From an uncultured Alphaproteobacteria bacterium (GTDB taxonomy: Bacteria; Pseudomonadota; Alphaproteobacteria; SP197): DNA of 64,000 nucleotides. A model generated the notes under the pieces. It was not told the origin of the DNA, ran no database searches, and was given only the letters and a program-made list of their open reading frames with translations. The stretch lies in assembly GCA_958295695.1 (NCBI GenBank), contig OY282363.1:3042225-3106224 (forward strand), given 5' to 3'. This document shows positions 40,450-49,549 of the stretch, piece after piece (positions within the stretch are counted from its first letter, which is position 1; the number at the start of each line of letters is the position of its first letter). Made by a program: the position numbers and the translations under genes.

Positions 40450-41745
40450 TCAGCCCCCCAGCCAGGCGAACTTGACGAGGAAGAGCGCGGCCAGGGCCAG
40501 CACCGCGGGCTTGGCCTCGGAGAAACGGCCCGAGAGCAGCTTGATCGCGGCGTAGCTGATGAAGCCGAAGGCGAGGCCGTCCGCGATCGAGAAGGTGAAC
40601 GGCATGGTCATGGCGAGCACCACCGCGGGCACGTATTCGGTGACGTCGCTCCAGTCCACCTCGGCGACGCCCTGGGTCATCATGCAGGCCACGAAGAGCA
40701 GCGCGGGCGCCGTGGCGTAGGCCGGGATCGTGTTGGCGAGCGGCGACAGGAAGAGCGCCGCCAGGAACAGCACGGCGACGACCGCCGCCGTGAGCCCGGT
40801 GCGCCCGCCGGCCCGCACGCCCGCGGCGCTTTCGATGTAGCAGGTCACCGACGAGGTGCCCGCCGCCGCGCCGACGACGGTCGCCGTCGAATCGGCGATC
40901 AGCGCCCGTTTGAGACGCGGCAGCCTGCCGTTCGCATCCAGCAGGCCCGCGCGGTGGGCCGTGCCGACCAGCGTGCCCGTGGTGTCGAAGAGGTCGGTGA
41001 AGAGGAAGGCGAAGATGACGCCGACCAGCGCCAGGTCGAGCGCGCCCGCGATGTCCATCTGGAACATCACGGCGCCGGGGTCGGGCGGCACGTCGGCCAC
41101 CCCCCGAAACTCGCTGATCCCGAGGATGACGCCCACCGCGGTGACCGCCAGGATGCCGATGACGATCGCCCCGGGAACCCTGGCGGCGTCGAGGGCGGCG
41201 ATGACGACGAAGCCGGCGACGGCGAGGATCGCGGTCCATTGCGTGACATCGCCGATGCCCACGAGCGTCGCCGGGTTGTCGACCACGATGCCCGCGTTCT
41301 TCATGGCGATGATGCCGAGGAAGAGGCCGATGCCGGCGGCCGTGGCCATCTTCAGCGAGCGCGGAATGGCGTTGATGATCCGTTCGCGCACCGGCAGCAC
41401 CGAGATAATCACGAAGAGGACGCCGGAGACGAAGACCGCGCCCAGGGCGATCTGCCAGGGATGGCCCATGCCGAGCACCACGCCGTAGGTGAAGAAGGCG
41501 TTGAGGCCCATGCCCGGCGCCATGGCGATCGGGTAGTTCGCCCAGAGGCCCATCACGGCCGTGCCGATCGCCGCGGCCAGACAGGTCGCCACGAACACGC
41601 CGCCGAAGTCCATGCCCGCGTCCGAGAGGATCAGCGGATTGACGAACACGATGTAGGCCATGGTGAGGAACGTGGTGACGCCCGCGATCACCTCGCGGCG
41701 CACCGTGGTGCCGTGTTCCTCGATCTTGAACAGGTCGTTCAGCAT
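40450..41745 (-). CDS. NCS2-family purine permease (AzgA type)
   Basis: A 431-residue inner-membrane transporter with about 12-14 hydrophobic segments. EVIAGVTTFLTMAYIVFVNP, then GMGLNAFFTY and LFDTTGTLVG (with the family Asp and Thr) and GTSSVTCYIESAAGVRAGGRTGL are diagnostic of the AzgA branch, which imports adenine, guanine and hypoxanthine with protons. The ATG at 41745 starts the conserved MLNDLFKIEEHGTTVRREV; the longer frame to 41919 is not family-like. It stands alone; purine supply is the likely role. Confidence 0.93.
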   Translation of the reverse strand: MLNDLFKIEEHGTTVRREVIAGVTTFLTMAYIVFVNPLILSDAGMDFGGVFVATCLAAAIGTAVMGLWANYPIAMAPGMGLNAFFTYGVVLGMGHPWQIALGAVFVSGVLFVIISVLPVRERIINAIPRSLKMATAAGIGLFLGIIAMKNAGIVVDNPATLVGIGDVTQWTAILAVAGFVVIAALDAARVPGAIVIGILAVTAVGVILGISEFRGVADVPPDPGAVMFQMDIAGALDLALVGVIFAFLFTDLFDTTGTLVGTAHRAGLLDANGRLPRLKRALIADSTATVVGAAAGTSSVTCYIESAAGVRAGGRTGLTAAVVAVLFLAALFLSPLANTIPAYATAPALLFVACMMTQGVAEVDWSDVTEYVPAVVLAMTMPFTFSIADGLAFGFISYAAIKLLSGRFSEAKPAVLALAALFLVKFAWLGG

Positions 41746-41948
41746 CCCCGCGCTCCCCGGATGTCTTCCCCCGTCGGAGGGACGCGCGAAGACTACCATC
41801 CGCGCCGGCCGCGGGCTCCCCGATCCGGGCCACGGCTGTTGACAACTTGCCGTCGTCCGCCCGTTTGACCCCGGGCCAGACGGTCGCGATGCTGGATCCG
41901 CGCCGACCGTCGCACCCACGGCGGCGGGAACGTCCGGAGGACACGGCC

Positions 41949-42923
41949 GTGCTCCCCATCGTCGATATCTCCCCGCTCGCCTCGGACGATCCCGCCGCGC
42001 GCCGGGATGTCGCGCGCCGGATCGGCGCGGCCTGCGAATCCACGGGCTTCCTCCATGTCCGAGGCCACGGCGTCGCCGACGGCGCGATCCGGGACGCCGA
42101 GGACGCGGCGCAACGCTTCTTCGCCCTGCCCGAGGCCGCCAAGCGCCGGACGACCCGGCCGCCGGGCGTCCTGCGCGGCTATATCCCGCCCATGCCTTTC
42201 GGGCGCAACGCGCCCGGAGCGCCCGCGACGACCTACGAGGGCTACAGCATCGGCGTCGAGGTCGCGCCGGGAGATCCCGAGACCGCGGCGAGCGGGGGTC
42301 TCTACGCGCCCAACCTGTGGCCCGACGAGCCCGCGGACTTCCGCCGCGCCATCACGGCCTACTGGGGCGCGGTCGACCGCGTCTCGCGCCGTCTTCTGGG
42401 CGCCTTCGCCCTGGCGCTGGACCGGGACGAGGACCTGTTCGCGCGCATGTTCGCGAGGCAACTCAGCAACCTCTCGCTGCTTCACTACCACGCCCGGCCG
42501 GAGATGGCGGATGCGCCGCCCGACGACACCGTGGCCCACCGCGACACGAACGCGATCACCGTGCTGCGGCCCGGCGAGGCCGGCGGCCTGCAGGTCGGGG
42601 GCGCGGACGGGATCTATCGCGAGGTCCGCCCGGAGCCGGGCTGCTTCGTCGTCAACATCGGCAACATGATGGAACGCTGGTCGGGCGGCCGTTTCCGCTC
42701 GACCATGCACCGGGTCCATCCTCCGCGGCTCCTGGAGCGCTACGCCATCGCCTTCTTCGCCGTGCCGGACCACGACACGGCGGTCCAGCCCCTGCCGGGC
42801 CTTCCGGCGACGGGCGATCCCGGCGACATGGCCCCGCGCCGCGCCGGCGACGACCTGGCGGCCTTCATCGAGAACTTCGACCGGCAGGTGCGCGAACGAG
42901 GGAGCGAACCGCCTGGGCCTTAG
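41949..42923 (+). CDS. Isopenicillin N synthase-like 2-oxoglutarate/Fe(II) oxygenase
   Basis: A 324-residue oxygenase of the isopenicillin N synthase family. The iron triad is His197-x-Asp199 (VAHRDTN) and His254 (STMHRVHPP), and the 2-oxoglutarate/substrate Arg264 is in LERYAIAFF. The N-terminus has the family form PIVDISPL and ACESTGFLHVRGHGV. I use the GTG at 41949 because it is preceded by GGAGG at 8-base spacing and followed at once by the conserved opening; ATG 41889 would add 20 unrelated residues. Its substrate is unknown. It ends in a 4-base convergent overlap with the RraA-like gene. Confidence 0.86.
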   Translation: MLPIVDISPLASDDPAARRDVARRIGAACESTGFLHVRGHGVADGAIRDAEDAAQRFFALPEAAKRRTTRPPGVLRGYIPPMPFGRNAPGAPATTYEGYSIGVEVAPGDPETAASGGLYAPNLWPDEPADFRRAITAYWGAVDRVSRRLLGAFALALDRDEDLFARMFARQLSNLSLLHYHARPEMADAPPDDTVAHRDTNAITVLRPGEAGGLQVGGADGIYREVRPEPGCFVVNIGNMMERWSGGRFRSTMHRVHPPRLLERYAIAFFAVPDHDTAVQPLPGLPATGDPGDMAPRRAGDDLAAFIENFDRQVRERGSEPPGP

Positions 42924-43630
42924 CGGACATGCTCGGCGGCGCGGAAGGCCTTCTTCAGCTTCTCGACGGTGAAATCCGGATCCTTGCAGGCCTCGATAAT
43001 GACGGCTTCCCGGCGGGCCTGCCGCGCGGCGGTCTCCGGGATCAGGGGCGCCACCTCCTTCGGGATCACGACCGCGCCGTGGCGGTCGGCGTGGACCAGA
43101 TCGCCGTTCCTGACCCACATGCCCAGCACCTGCACGTCCGAGCCGAAGTCGACATGGTGGACGTGGGCGTGGCTCGGTCCGATCGACCCGGCGATGGCGT
43201 GGAAGCCCTCGGCCCACATGTCGACATCCCGGACGCTGCCGTTGGTGACGAGCCCGAGGCAGCCCAGCGCCTTGTGGACGTTCGAGTTGACCTCGCCCCA
43301 CAGGGCGCCGAACCCGGCCCGTTCGCCGTCGAGGTCCTGCACGACGATGATCGACGGCCGGGGACCGGAGGCCAGATAATCGACATAGGCCTCGGCGAAC
43401 CGGCGGTCCTCGGCGGGCGAGCGGCTCGAGGGCTCGACCGCCCGGCAGGTCGCCGTCCTGGCGAAGCCCACGACGGGTCCGGCGCCGGGATCGAGGCACA
43501 CGAAGGGCTGCGTGACGAATCCCCTCGAGGCCTGCTCGACCTTGAGGAGGTCCATCGTGTTGCAGACCGTCGGCGTGTCGATCGCGGCGAGTCGCCGGAG
43601 CAGCTTCGCGGCGATCCTGGCGGCGGTCAT
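42920..43630 (-). CDS. RraA-like protein (4-hydroxy-4-methyl-2-oxoglutarate aldolase fold)
   Basis: A 236-residue RraA/HMG-aldolase family protein: LAAIDTPTVCNTMDLL, GFARTATCRAVE, and the active-site region ALWGEVNSNVHKALGCLGLVTNGSVRDVDMW, where G-E-x-x-x and R-D near residue 135 provide the metal and substrate contacts, followed by PSHAHVHHVDFG. Members are either aldolases that split 4-hydroxy-2-oxo acids or regulators (RraA). The larger size here fits the catabolic group. It is followed on the opposite strand by the 2-oxoglutarate oxygenase and preceded by a family 1 repeat. Confidence 0.85.
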   Translation of the reverse strand: MTAARIAAKLLRRLAAIDTPTVCNTMDLLKVEQASRGFVTQPFVCLDPGAGPVVGFARTATCRAVEPSSRSPAEDRRFAEAYVDYLASGPRPSIIVVQDLDGERAGFGALWGEVNSNVHKALGCLGLVTNGSVRDVDMWAEGFHAIAGSIGPSHAHVHHVDFGSDVQVLGMWVRNGDLVHADRHGAVVIPKEVAPLIPETAARQARREAVIIEACKDPDFTVEKLKKAFRAAEHVR

Positions 43631-43649
43631 GGAAGCCCCCTTCCCCCTC

Positions 43650-43768
43650 TCCATGGCGTCTCCGTCTTCGACGGCAACGCCATGGCCTGCTTGTCGCTCG
43701 CGGCAAGCGTCCCCGCGGGCCGGGCCTGTAGCGGGCGCCGGCAAGGCCGGAACCGCCCTGGGAAACGA
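43650..43768. repeat. Dispersed hairpin repeat family 1, copy D
   Basis: Hairpin CCATGGCGTCTCCGTC-TTC-GACGGCAACGCCATGG (43651-43685) followed by the family tail GCCTGCTTGTCGCTCGCGGC and GCGCCGGCAAGGCCGGAACC. The outer arms CCATGGCG/CGCCATGG replace CTATAGCG/CGCTATAG of copy A on both sides, which keeps the stem paired. It lies upstream of the RraA-like gene. Confidence 0.85.
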
Positions 43769-43789
43769 TAGGCCCCCGGCGTCGGCCCG

Positions 43790-44896
43790 TCACGCCTCGC
43801 GGACGCTCTCCTGGCGGTCGGCCCCGTCGAGCCAGTTCCGCCCGATCTCCACGCCCCACCCGGGCGCGTCCGGCACGGTGACCTTGCCGTCCGCCACCCG
43901 GAAGGGCTCGCCTTCGAAGAGGCCGTCCTGCCAAGGGTAGTAGTCGAGGCCCTCGATGGAGAGCTCCAGGTACTTCCCGGCGTTGGGCAGCGCCGGCAGC
44001 AGGTGCATCGTGCACAGGGTCACCAGCGACAGGTTGGCGCAGTGCGGCGTGACCGGCAGGCCCGCCGCGGCGGCCATCCTCGCCACCCGGAGCGTGCGGT
44101 TGACGCCGCCGAGATACATGACGTCGGGCTGGACGATGTCGACGGCGCGCATCGCGATCATGCGCCGCCAGGTCGTCAGGTCGCAGTCCTGCTCGCCTCC
44201 GGCGACGTCGATCGAGAGCGCGTCGGCGACCTCCTTGGTCTGCTCGAGCTCCCAGTAGGGGCAGGGCTCCTCGAAATGGCTTACGCCCTCGTCCTCAAGC
44301 AGCTTGCCGACCTCGATGGCGCGGGCTGGCGAGAAGCCGGAGTTGGCGTCGACCAGCTTGGCGACGCCGTCGCCCAGGGCGCGGGCGACGGCGGGCACGA
44401 TCTCCTCCGTGCGGCCGGGCCAGCGGTCGACGTCGCGTCCGCACTCCGCGGCGACGCGCCACTTGAACGCGTCGAAGCCCTTTTCGTCGCGCAGGCGGCA
44501 GAGCCGGCGGGCCTCCTCGGCTGGCGCGATGTCGCGCTTCATGGAGCTGCCGTAGGCGCGCAGCGGCCCGGGCTCGCCGCCCAGCAGCGCGACCACGGGC
44601 CTGTCCTCCAGCTTGCCGCGCAGGTCCCAGAGCGCGGTGTCGAGGCCCGCCATGGCGCGGCGCAGGTAGGAGCCGGGGAACTTGTGCTCGCGCTCGGCGA
44701 TGCGGTCGAGGGTGTCGTCGAAATCGAGCGCGTCGGTCCCCAGGGCGTGGGGGGCCACCTGGCGGTGGAAGACCCGCGCCGTGATGTCGGCGTTGTAGGT
44801 CGAGACCTGGCCCCAGCCCTGCTCTCCCCCGTCCGTCGTGACGCGGACGAAGGCGACGGTCTCGTCGGCGAAGGTCTCCAGCCTGGCGATCTTCAT
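43790..44896 (-). CDS. Mandelate racemase / muconate lactonizing enzyme-family dehydratase
   Basis: A 368-residue enolase-superfamily enzyme. The general-base pair is Lys145-x-Arg147 (FKWRV), the metal ligands are Asp183 (LVDANSGF), Glu209 (HFEEPCP) and Glu235 (AGGEQD), and the second base is His285 (TPHCANLS) with Asp258 (VQPDVMYLGG), the usual Asp-His dyad. That pattern fits an acid-sugar dehydratase or mandelate racemase-type enzyme, which removes an alpha proton from a carboxylate. The exact sugar is unknown. It starts with ATG overlapping the stop of the GMC oxidoreductase (ATGA), so the two are translationally coupled and presumably sequential in one pathway. Confidence 0.91.
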   Translation of the reverse strand: MKIARLETFADETVAFVRVTTDGGEQGWGQVSTYNADITARVFHRQVAPHALGTDALDFDDTLDRIAEREHKFPGSYLRRAMAGLDTALWDLRGKLEDRPVVALLGGEPGPLRAYGSSMKRDIAPAEEARRLCRLRDEKGFDAFKWRVAAECGRDVDRWPGRTEEIVPAVARALGDGVAKLVDANSGFSPARAIEVGKLLEDEGVSHFEEPCPYWELEQTKEVADALSIDVAGGEQDCDLTTWRRMIAMRAVDIVQPDVMYLGGVNRTLRVARMAAAAGLPVTPHCANLSLVTLCTMHLLPALPNAGKYLELSIEGLDYYPWQDGLFEGEPFRVADGKVTVPDAPGWGVEIGRNWLDGADRQESVREA

Positions 44897-46563
44897 TGTC
44901 GTGCTCCCTGTCGGTCGTCGGCCCTCGCCGCGGGCGGGGCCCTCCATGACCGGATGTCCTCCAGAATCAGGTCGGCGGCGCGCGCCGCGGTCATCATGGT
45001 CGGGCCGTTGGTGTTGCCGGACACGATGTTGGGGAACACCGAGGCGTCGACGACGCGCAGGCCCTCCACGCCGTGGACCCGGAGCCGGCCGTCGACGACC
45101 GACGTGGCGGGATCCGGACCCATGCGGCAGGTGCAGGCGGGGTGGAAGACCGTGCCGCTCGTCCCGCGGATGAAGTCGACCGTTTCCTCGTCGCTCTCGA
45201 CGCCGGGTCCGGGCTCCAGCTCCTCGGCGATGACGGCCGCGAGCGCCGGCTGGCGCGCGAGCCGGCGCAGGAAACGCATGGCCTCCAGCATGTCCTCCAT
45301 GTCCCGGCCCTCGCCGAAGCTGTTGGGGTGGATGGCCGGGCTGTCGCCGGGATCGGGCGAGCGGAGCTCCAGGCGGCCCCGGCTTGCCGGCCGGCACGAC
45401 GAGAACCCGAGCCCGACGGCCCGGAACGGGTCGGGATCGAGGACCGGACGCTCTCCGTCGTGCTTTCCCGTCAGCATCGACATGGCCTGGAAGTAGAGCT
45501 GCATGTTGGGCCGTTCGCGGTCCGGGCCGGTGCGGAAGTAGCCGCCGCCGTGGTTGATGCTGAGGCTCAGCGGCCCACGCCGCGTCAGGAGGTATTGCGC
45601 GCCGGCGAGGAGCTTCGCCGGGCGGGAGCGCAGGCGCTCGTTCAGCGTGGGGTGGGTCACGCGGTAGACGTTGCCGCAGCCCAGGTGGTCCTGCAGGTGC
45701 CTCCCGACATTGGCGTTGCCGCGGACCGCCTCGATGCCGTGGCCGCGCAGCGCCTCGCCGGGACCGACGCCCGAAAGCATGAGGAGGTGCGGCGTGTTGA
45801 CGGCGCCCGCCGAAAGGATCACCTCGCGTCCGGCCGCCGCCGCGGTCTCGCGGCCCGCCCGCCGGAACGCGACGCCGGTGGCGCGCGCGCCCTCGAAGAC
45901 GACGCGCGTGACGTGCGCGCCGGTCATCACGGTGACGTTCGGCCGCTTCATCGCCGGGCGCAGGAAGGCGCGCGCCGCCGACATGCGCCGGCCGTTCCCG
46001 GTGGTGATCTGGCAGTAGCCGACGCCCTCCCGGCACGCGCCGTTGAGGTCCGGATTGAACGGCAGGCCCGCCTGCCGCCCGGCTTCGATGTAGGCCCGGC
46101 AGTAGCGTTCGACCCGGCGCGAGACGTCGCTCACGCGGAGCGGGCCGCCCGCGCCGCGCCAGGCGTCGGCGCCCGCCTCGTTGTCCTCGATCGCCTTGAA
46201 GTAGGGCAGGACGTCGTCCCAGCCCCAGCCGGGATTGCCCGCGGCCTTCCAGTCGTCGTAGTCGGCGGGATGGCCGCGCATGAACACCATGGCGTTGATC
46301 GAGCTCGATCCGCCCAGCACCTTGCCGCGGGGCCAGTAGTCCGTCCGGCCGCCGAGGCCGGGGTCGGGCTCGGTGCGGTAGGCCCAGTTGACCTCGGGGT
46401 CGTAGAAGGTCTTGCCGTAGCCCAGCGGCACGTGGATCCAGAACCGCCGGTCGCTGGGGCCGGCCTCGAGCACGAGGACGGAACGCCGCCCGTCCGCCGA
46501 GAGCCTGTCGGCCAGCACGCAGCCGGCCGAGCCGGCGCCCACGATGATGGTGTCGAAAACCAT
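44893..46563 (-). CDS. GMC-family oxidoreductase (choline dehydrogenase-like)
   Basis: A 556-residue FAD enzyme of the glucose-methanol-choline family: FDTIIVGAGSAGCVLADRLS binds FAD near the start, GKVLGGSSSINAMVFMRGHPADYDDW is PROSITE GMC signature 1, GREVILSAGAVNTPHLLMLSG signature 2, and the C-terminal GTVFHPACTCRMG plus DASVFPNIVSGNTNGPTMM carry the active-site His-Asn pair. It oxidises a primary or secondary alcohol to the aldehyde or ketone. First gene of the couple with the enolase-superfamily dehydratase, divergent from the second amidase. Confidence 0.94.
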   Translation of the reverse strand: MVFDTIIVGAGSAGCVLADRLSADGRRSVLVLEAGPSDRRFWIHVPLGYGKTFYDPEVNWAYRTEPDPGLGGRTDYWPRGKVLGGSSSINAMVFMRGHPADYDDWKAAGNPGWGWDDVLPYFKAIEDNEAGADAWRGAGGPLRVSDVSRRVERYCRAYIEAGRQAGLPFNPDLNGACREGVGYCQITTGNGRRMSAARAFLRPAMKRPNVTVMTGAHVTRVVFEGARATGVAFRRAGRETAAAAGREVILSAGAVNTPHLLMLSGVGPGEALRGHGIEAVRGNANVGRHLQDHLGCGNVYRVTHPTLNERLRSRPAKLLAGAQYLLTRRGPLSLSINHGGGYFRTGPDRERPNMQLYFQAMSMLTGKHDGERPVLDPDPFRAVGLGFSSCRPASRGRLELRSPDPGDSPAIHPNSFGEGRDMEDMLEAMRFLRRLARQPALAAVIAEELEPGPGVESDEETVDFIRGTSGTVFHPACTCRMGPDPATSVVDGRLRVHGVEGLRVVDASVFPNIVSGNTNGPTMMTAARAADLILEDIRSWRAPPAARADDRQGARQ

Positions 46564-46679
46564 GGCCGCGCACGTTCCCGCGCGATGGCCGGAAAATCAA
46601 TCGCCCGCCGCCGTCCGCCTTCCGGTGGCCCTCGCTCCCGATCGGGTCCATGATCCAGGCGCGGACGGAGGGGGCCGGG

Positions 46680-48110
46680 ATGACCGAGTGGTGGCGCGAG
46701 TCGGCGGTGGCGATCGCGGCGGCGATCAGGGCGAGGGAGGTCACGGCCGAGGAGGTGATGGCGAGCCACCTCGAGCGCGTGGACCGGGTCAACGGCAGGC
46801 TCAACGCCATCACGGTGCGCCATGACGACGAGGCCATGGCCGCGGCGCGCGCGGCCGACCGGGCGCAGGCGGCGGGCGAGCCGCTGGGTCCGCTGCACGG
46901 AGCGCCGGTGACGATCAAGGAGAACGTCGACCAGAAGGGCCACGCCACGACCAACGGCGTGGAGGCCTTCGCGGCGGTCGTGGCGGAGGACGACGCGCCG
47001 GTCGTCGCCAACCTGCGCAAGGCGGGCGCGATCCCCATGGGACGCACCAACACGCCGGAGTTCTCGCTGCGCTATTTCACCGACAACGTCCTGCGCGGCC
47101 AGACGTTCAATCCCTGGGACCGGAACGTCACGCCGGGCGGGTCTTCGGGCGGCGCCGCGGCGGCCTGCGCGGCGGGCATGGGACCCATCGCCCACGGCAA
47201 CGATCTCGGCGGCTCGATCCGCTATCCGGCGTACGCCTGCGGGCTGGTCGGCGTCCGCCCGACGCTCGGCCGCGTGCCCGCCTACAACCCGACCCAGGCC
47301 GAGGAACGCCCCGCGACCATCCAGCTCATGAGCGTGCAGGGCCCGCACGCGCGCAACGTCGCCGACTGCCGCGCGGCGCTCGCCGCGATGGCGCGGCGCG
47401 ACGCGCGCGATCCCTGGTGGACGCCCGCGCCGCTCGAGGGGACCGCGACGCACGTCCCGCCGCGCGCCGCGATCTGCCCGGACCCCGGCGGGGCCGGCGT
47501 CGATCCGAAGGTGGCCGAGGCGGTGCGCGGAGCGGGCGATGCGCTGGCGAACGCCGGCTACGCGGTCGCCGAGGTCGCGCTTCGCGATGTCGTGGAGTCC
47601 GCGCGGCTGTGGATGGCGCTGCTGATGGCCGAGGTCGAGGAGCTCATGGAGCCGGCGATCCGGGAGCACGGCAGCCACAAGATCAACCGGGTGCTCGACA
47701 ACTACAAGGCGGCCGGCGAGACCTTCCACGGCGGCGAAAAGCCGGGGACCGACAGGGCGACCTACATGAGGAACCTCGCGCGGCGCGCGGCCGGACTGCG
47801 CGACTGGTCGCTGCTCATGGAGGAGCACGGCGTGATCGTGGGGCCCGTCTCGACCGAGCCGCCCTTCCCGCGGAACGACGACGAGACCGGCGCGGCGCGG
47901 GTCGCCGAGATCTTCCTCGCCAACCGGCTGACCTGCTCCGTCAACCTGATGGGCCTGCCCAGCGTCGCCGTTCCGACCGGCGCGCCGGACGGCGTGCCCA
48001 TGGGCGTCCAGGTCGTCGCGCCGCGCTACCGCGAGGACATGGCCTTCGACGCGGCCCAGGCCATCGAGGACGCCCGCGGCGTTCTGACGCCGATCGATCC
48101 GGCGTGGTAG
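46680..48110 (+). CDS. Amidase (amidase-signature family), copy 2
   Basis: A 476-residue amidase-signature enzyme. Catalytic residues: Lys80 (VTIKENV), Ser155 (TPGGSSGGAAAA), Ser179 (GNDLGGSIRYPA). The C-terminus holds the family motif GLPSVAVPTGAPDGVPMGVQVV. Start ATG 46680 is used: the frame extends to 46650 but the first ten residues are not family-like and GGAGGGGG precedes 46680. It hydrolyses an amide to acid and ammonia; substrate unknown. It lies divergent from the GMC oxidoreductase and ends 7 bases before the convergent second Rieske oxygenase. Confidence 0.92.
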   Translation: MTEWWRESAVAIAAAIRAREVTAEEVMASHLERVDRVNGRLNAITVRHDDEAMAAARAADRAQAAGEPLGPLHGAPVTIKENVDQKGHATTNGVEAFAAVVAEDDAPVVANLRKAGAIPMGRTNTPEFSLRYFTDNVLRGQTFNPWDRNVTPGGSSGGAAAACAAGMGPIAHGNDLGGSIRYPAYACGLVGVRPTLGRVPAYNPTQAEERPATIQLMSVQGPHARNVADCRAALAAMARRDARDPWWTPAPLEGTATHVPPRAAICPDPGGAGVDPKVAEAVRGAGDALANAGYAVAEVALRDVVESARLWMALLMAEVEELMEPAIREHGSHKINRVLDNYKAAGETFHGGEKPGTDRATYMRNLARRAAGLRDWSLLMEEHGVIVGPVSTEPPFPRNDDETGAARVAEIFLANRLTCSVNLMGLPSVAVPTGAPDGVPMGVQVVAPRYREDMAFDAAQAIEDARGVLTPIDPAW

Positions 48111-48116
48111 GCGCGG

Positions 48117-49292
48117 CTACTCCGCGGCCCGCGCAGCCGCCGCGCGGTCCGGCGCCAGGGCGCGGGCGAGGTACTTGTAGAACTGGGCGATGGTCTTCTC
48201 GAAGGGCGAGAGCGGCCCGCGCGCGGCCTTGCGCGAGCGCATGACCCGGGCCAGCTCCGAGGTCGCCCGCTCGTCCTCGGCGTTGACCTTCTCGATCAGC
48301 GCCGCGCGGGCGGCGGAGATCTCGGGATCGTCCTCCACGAGGTCCTTCCACATCAGGTAGCCGCCCAGAACCTCGGTCCTCTCCGGCCCCGAGGGGCGGA
48401 ACGACAGCCAGTTGTTGGCGCCCGCGCGCATGGCCATGGTGAAGGCCGGGAAGACATAGACCAGATAGCCGGTGTCGAGCTCCTCCCGGGTCAGGCCGGC
48501 GAGGTCGCCGCGCGGGTTGAGCGGGTGGTCGGCGCCGGCCAGATACTCGTCGCCCATCGCGCAGCGTTCGTGGGTGAAGCTCTCGTCGACCGGCGGAATC
48601 TCGGGGAAGTAGGTTCCCCCGGCCGGCATCTGGACGCCGACGGTTCCGGCGTGGAGCCCGATGTGGTGGTAGTACTCCATGGAGTTCTCGGCCGAGAGCT
48701 TCCAGTTGCCGTTCCAGGGCTTCTCGTAGTGGAAGACCTCGGTCTGCTCCTCGATGCGGTAGTTCGCCGTCGCGGCGTCCATGGACGCCATGGCGGCCCG
48801 GAGCGGCGCCGCGTCGTCGTCGAGGTTGACGAACAGGAAGCCCCTCCAGGCCTCCAGGCGGTAGGACGGCAGGCGGCAGGCGGCCCTGTCGAAGACCGCG
48901 CTGCCCTCCATATGGGGCGCGCCGATCAGGCGGCCGTCGGTGGCGTAGCTCCAGCTGTGGTAGGGGCAGACGAACCGCCCGGCGTTCCCCCGGCCTTCCA
49001 CGACCGGCATGAGACGGTGGCGGCAGGCGGTGTTGAGCGCGCGCACCCGACCGTCGGTCCCGCGCACGACCGCCACGGGTTCGCCCATGACGTCGATGGT
49101 GTAGTAGTCGCCGGGCTCGGGCACGTATTCGTCGCGGCCGACGCAGAGCCAGGACTTCTCGAATATCTCGCGCACCTCGAGCGCGTGCAGCTCGGACGAG
49201 AGATAAGCGTCGGGCGGCAGGGAGAGGCACGCCGTCTCCGGCCTGCCGATGTAGGCCGCGATGGCGTCGAGCAGATCGTCGAGGCTCGTCAT
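48117..49292 (-). CDS. Rieske non-heme iron oxygenase alpha subunit, copy 2
   Basis: A 391-residue oxygenase. Rieske ligands Cys90/His92 (ACRHRLMP) and Cys109/His112 (CPYHSW); mononuclear iron motif Glu206-x2-His209-x4-His214 (MEYYHHIGLH). The catalytic domain and the FERRY-type end are of the carnitine/choline/stachydrine demethylase group, so oxidative removal of an N-methyl or similar group is plausible but unproven. ATG 49292 is chosen for its GGAGG ribosome site and because the sequence upstream is not family-like. It is only distantly similar to the Rieske protein at 25759. No reductase partner is nearby. Confidence 0.91.
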   Translation of the reverse strand: MTSLDDLLDAIAAYIGRPETACLSLPPDAYLSSELHALEVREIFEKSWLCVGRDEYVPEPGDYYTIDVMGEPVAVVRGTDGRVRALNTACRHRLMPVVEGRGNAGRFVCPYHSWSYATDGRLIGAPHMEGSAVFDRAACRLPSYRLEAWRGFLFVNLDDDAAPLRAAMASMDAATANYRIEEQTEVFHYEKPWNGNWKLSAENSMEYYHHIGLHAGTVGVQMPAGGTYFPEIPPVDESFTHERCAMGDEYLAGADHPLNPRGDLAGLTREELDTGYLVYVFPAFTMAMRAGANNWLSFRPSGPERTEVLGGYLMWKDLVEDDPEISAARAALIEKVNAEDERATSELARVMRSRKAARGPLSPFEKTIAQFYKYLARALAPDRAAAARAAE

Positions 49293-49549
49293 GGCGCCGC
49301 CCTCCTCCCGAAGCGCCATCCTAGCGGATCGGGACGCCGGGCGAAGGGGTCTTGTCCCCGTTCGAGACACGGGGGCGGCGGGGGCGTCAACCCGCCGCCA
49401 CGCGCCGACGGCCGAGGAAGGGGAGAGGTAGACCGGGCCGCCAAGTCACCAATACGACGGCTCCGCGCGCAAAGCCTGTGGCCTTGTCGCGGACACGGGG
49501 TATCCTGTTTCCGGTCGAGGGGAGCGAAAGCCCGACGGGAGGGCGAGCC

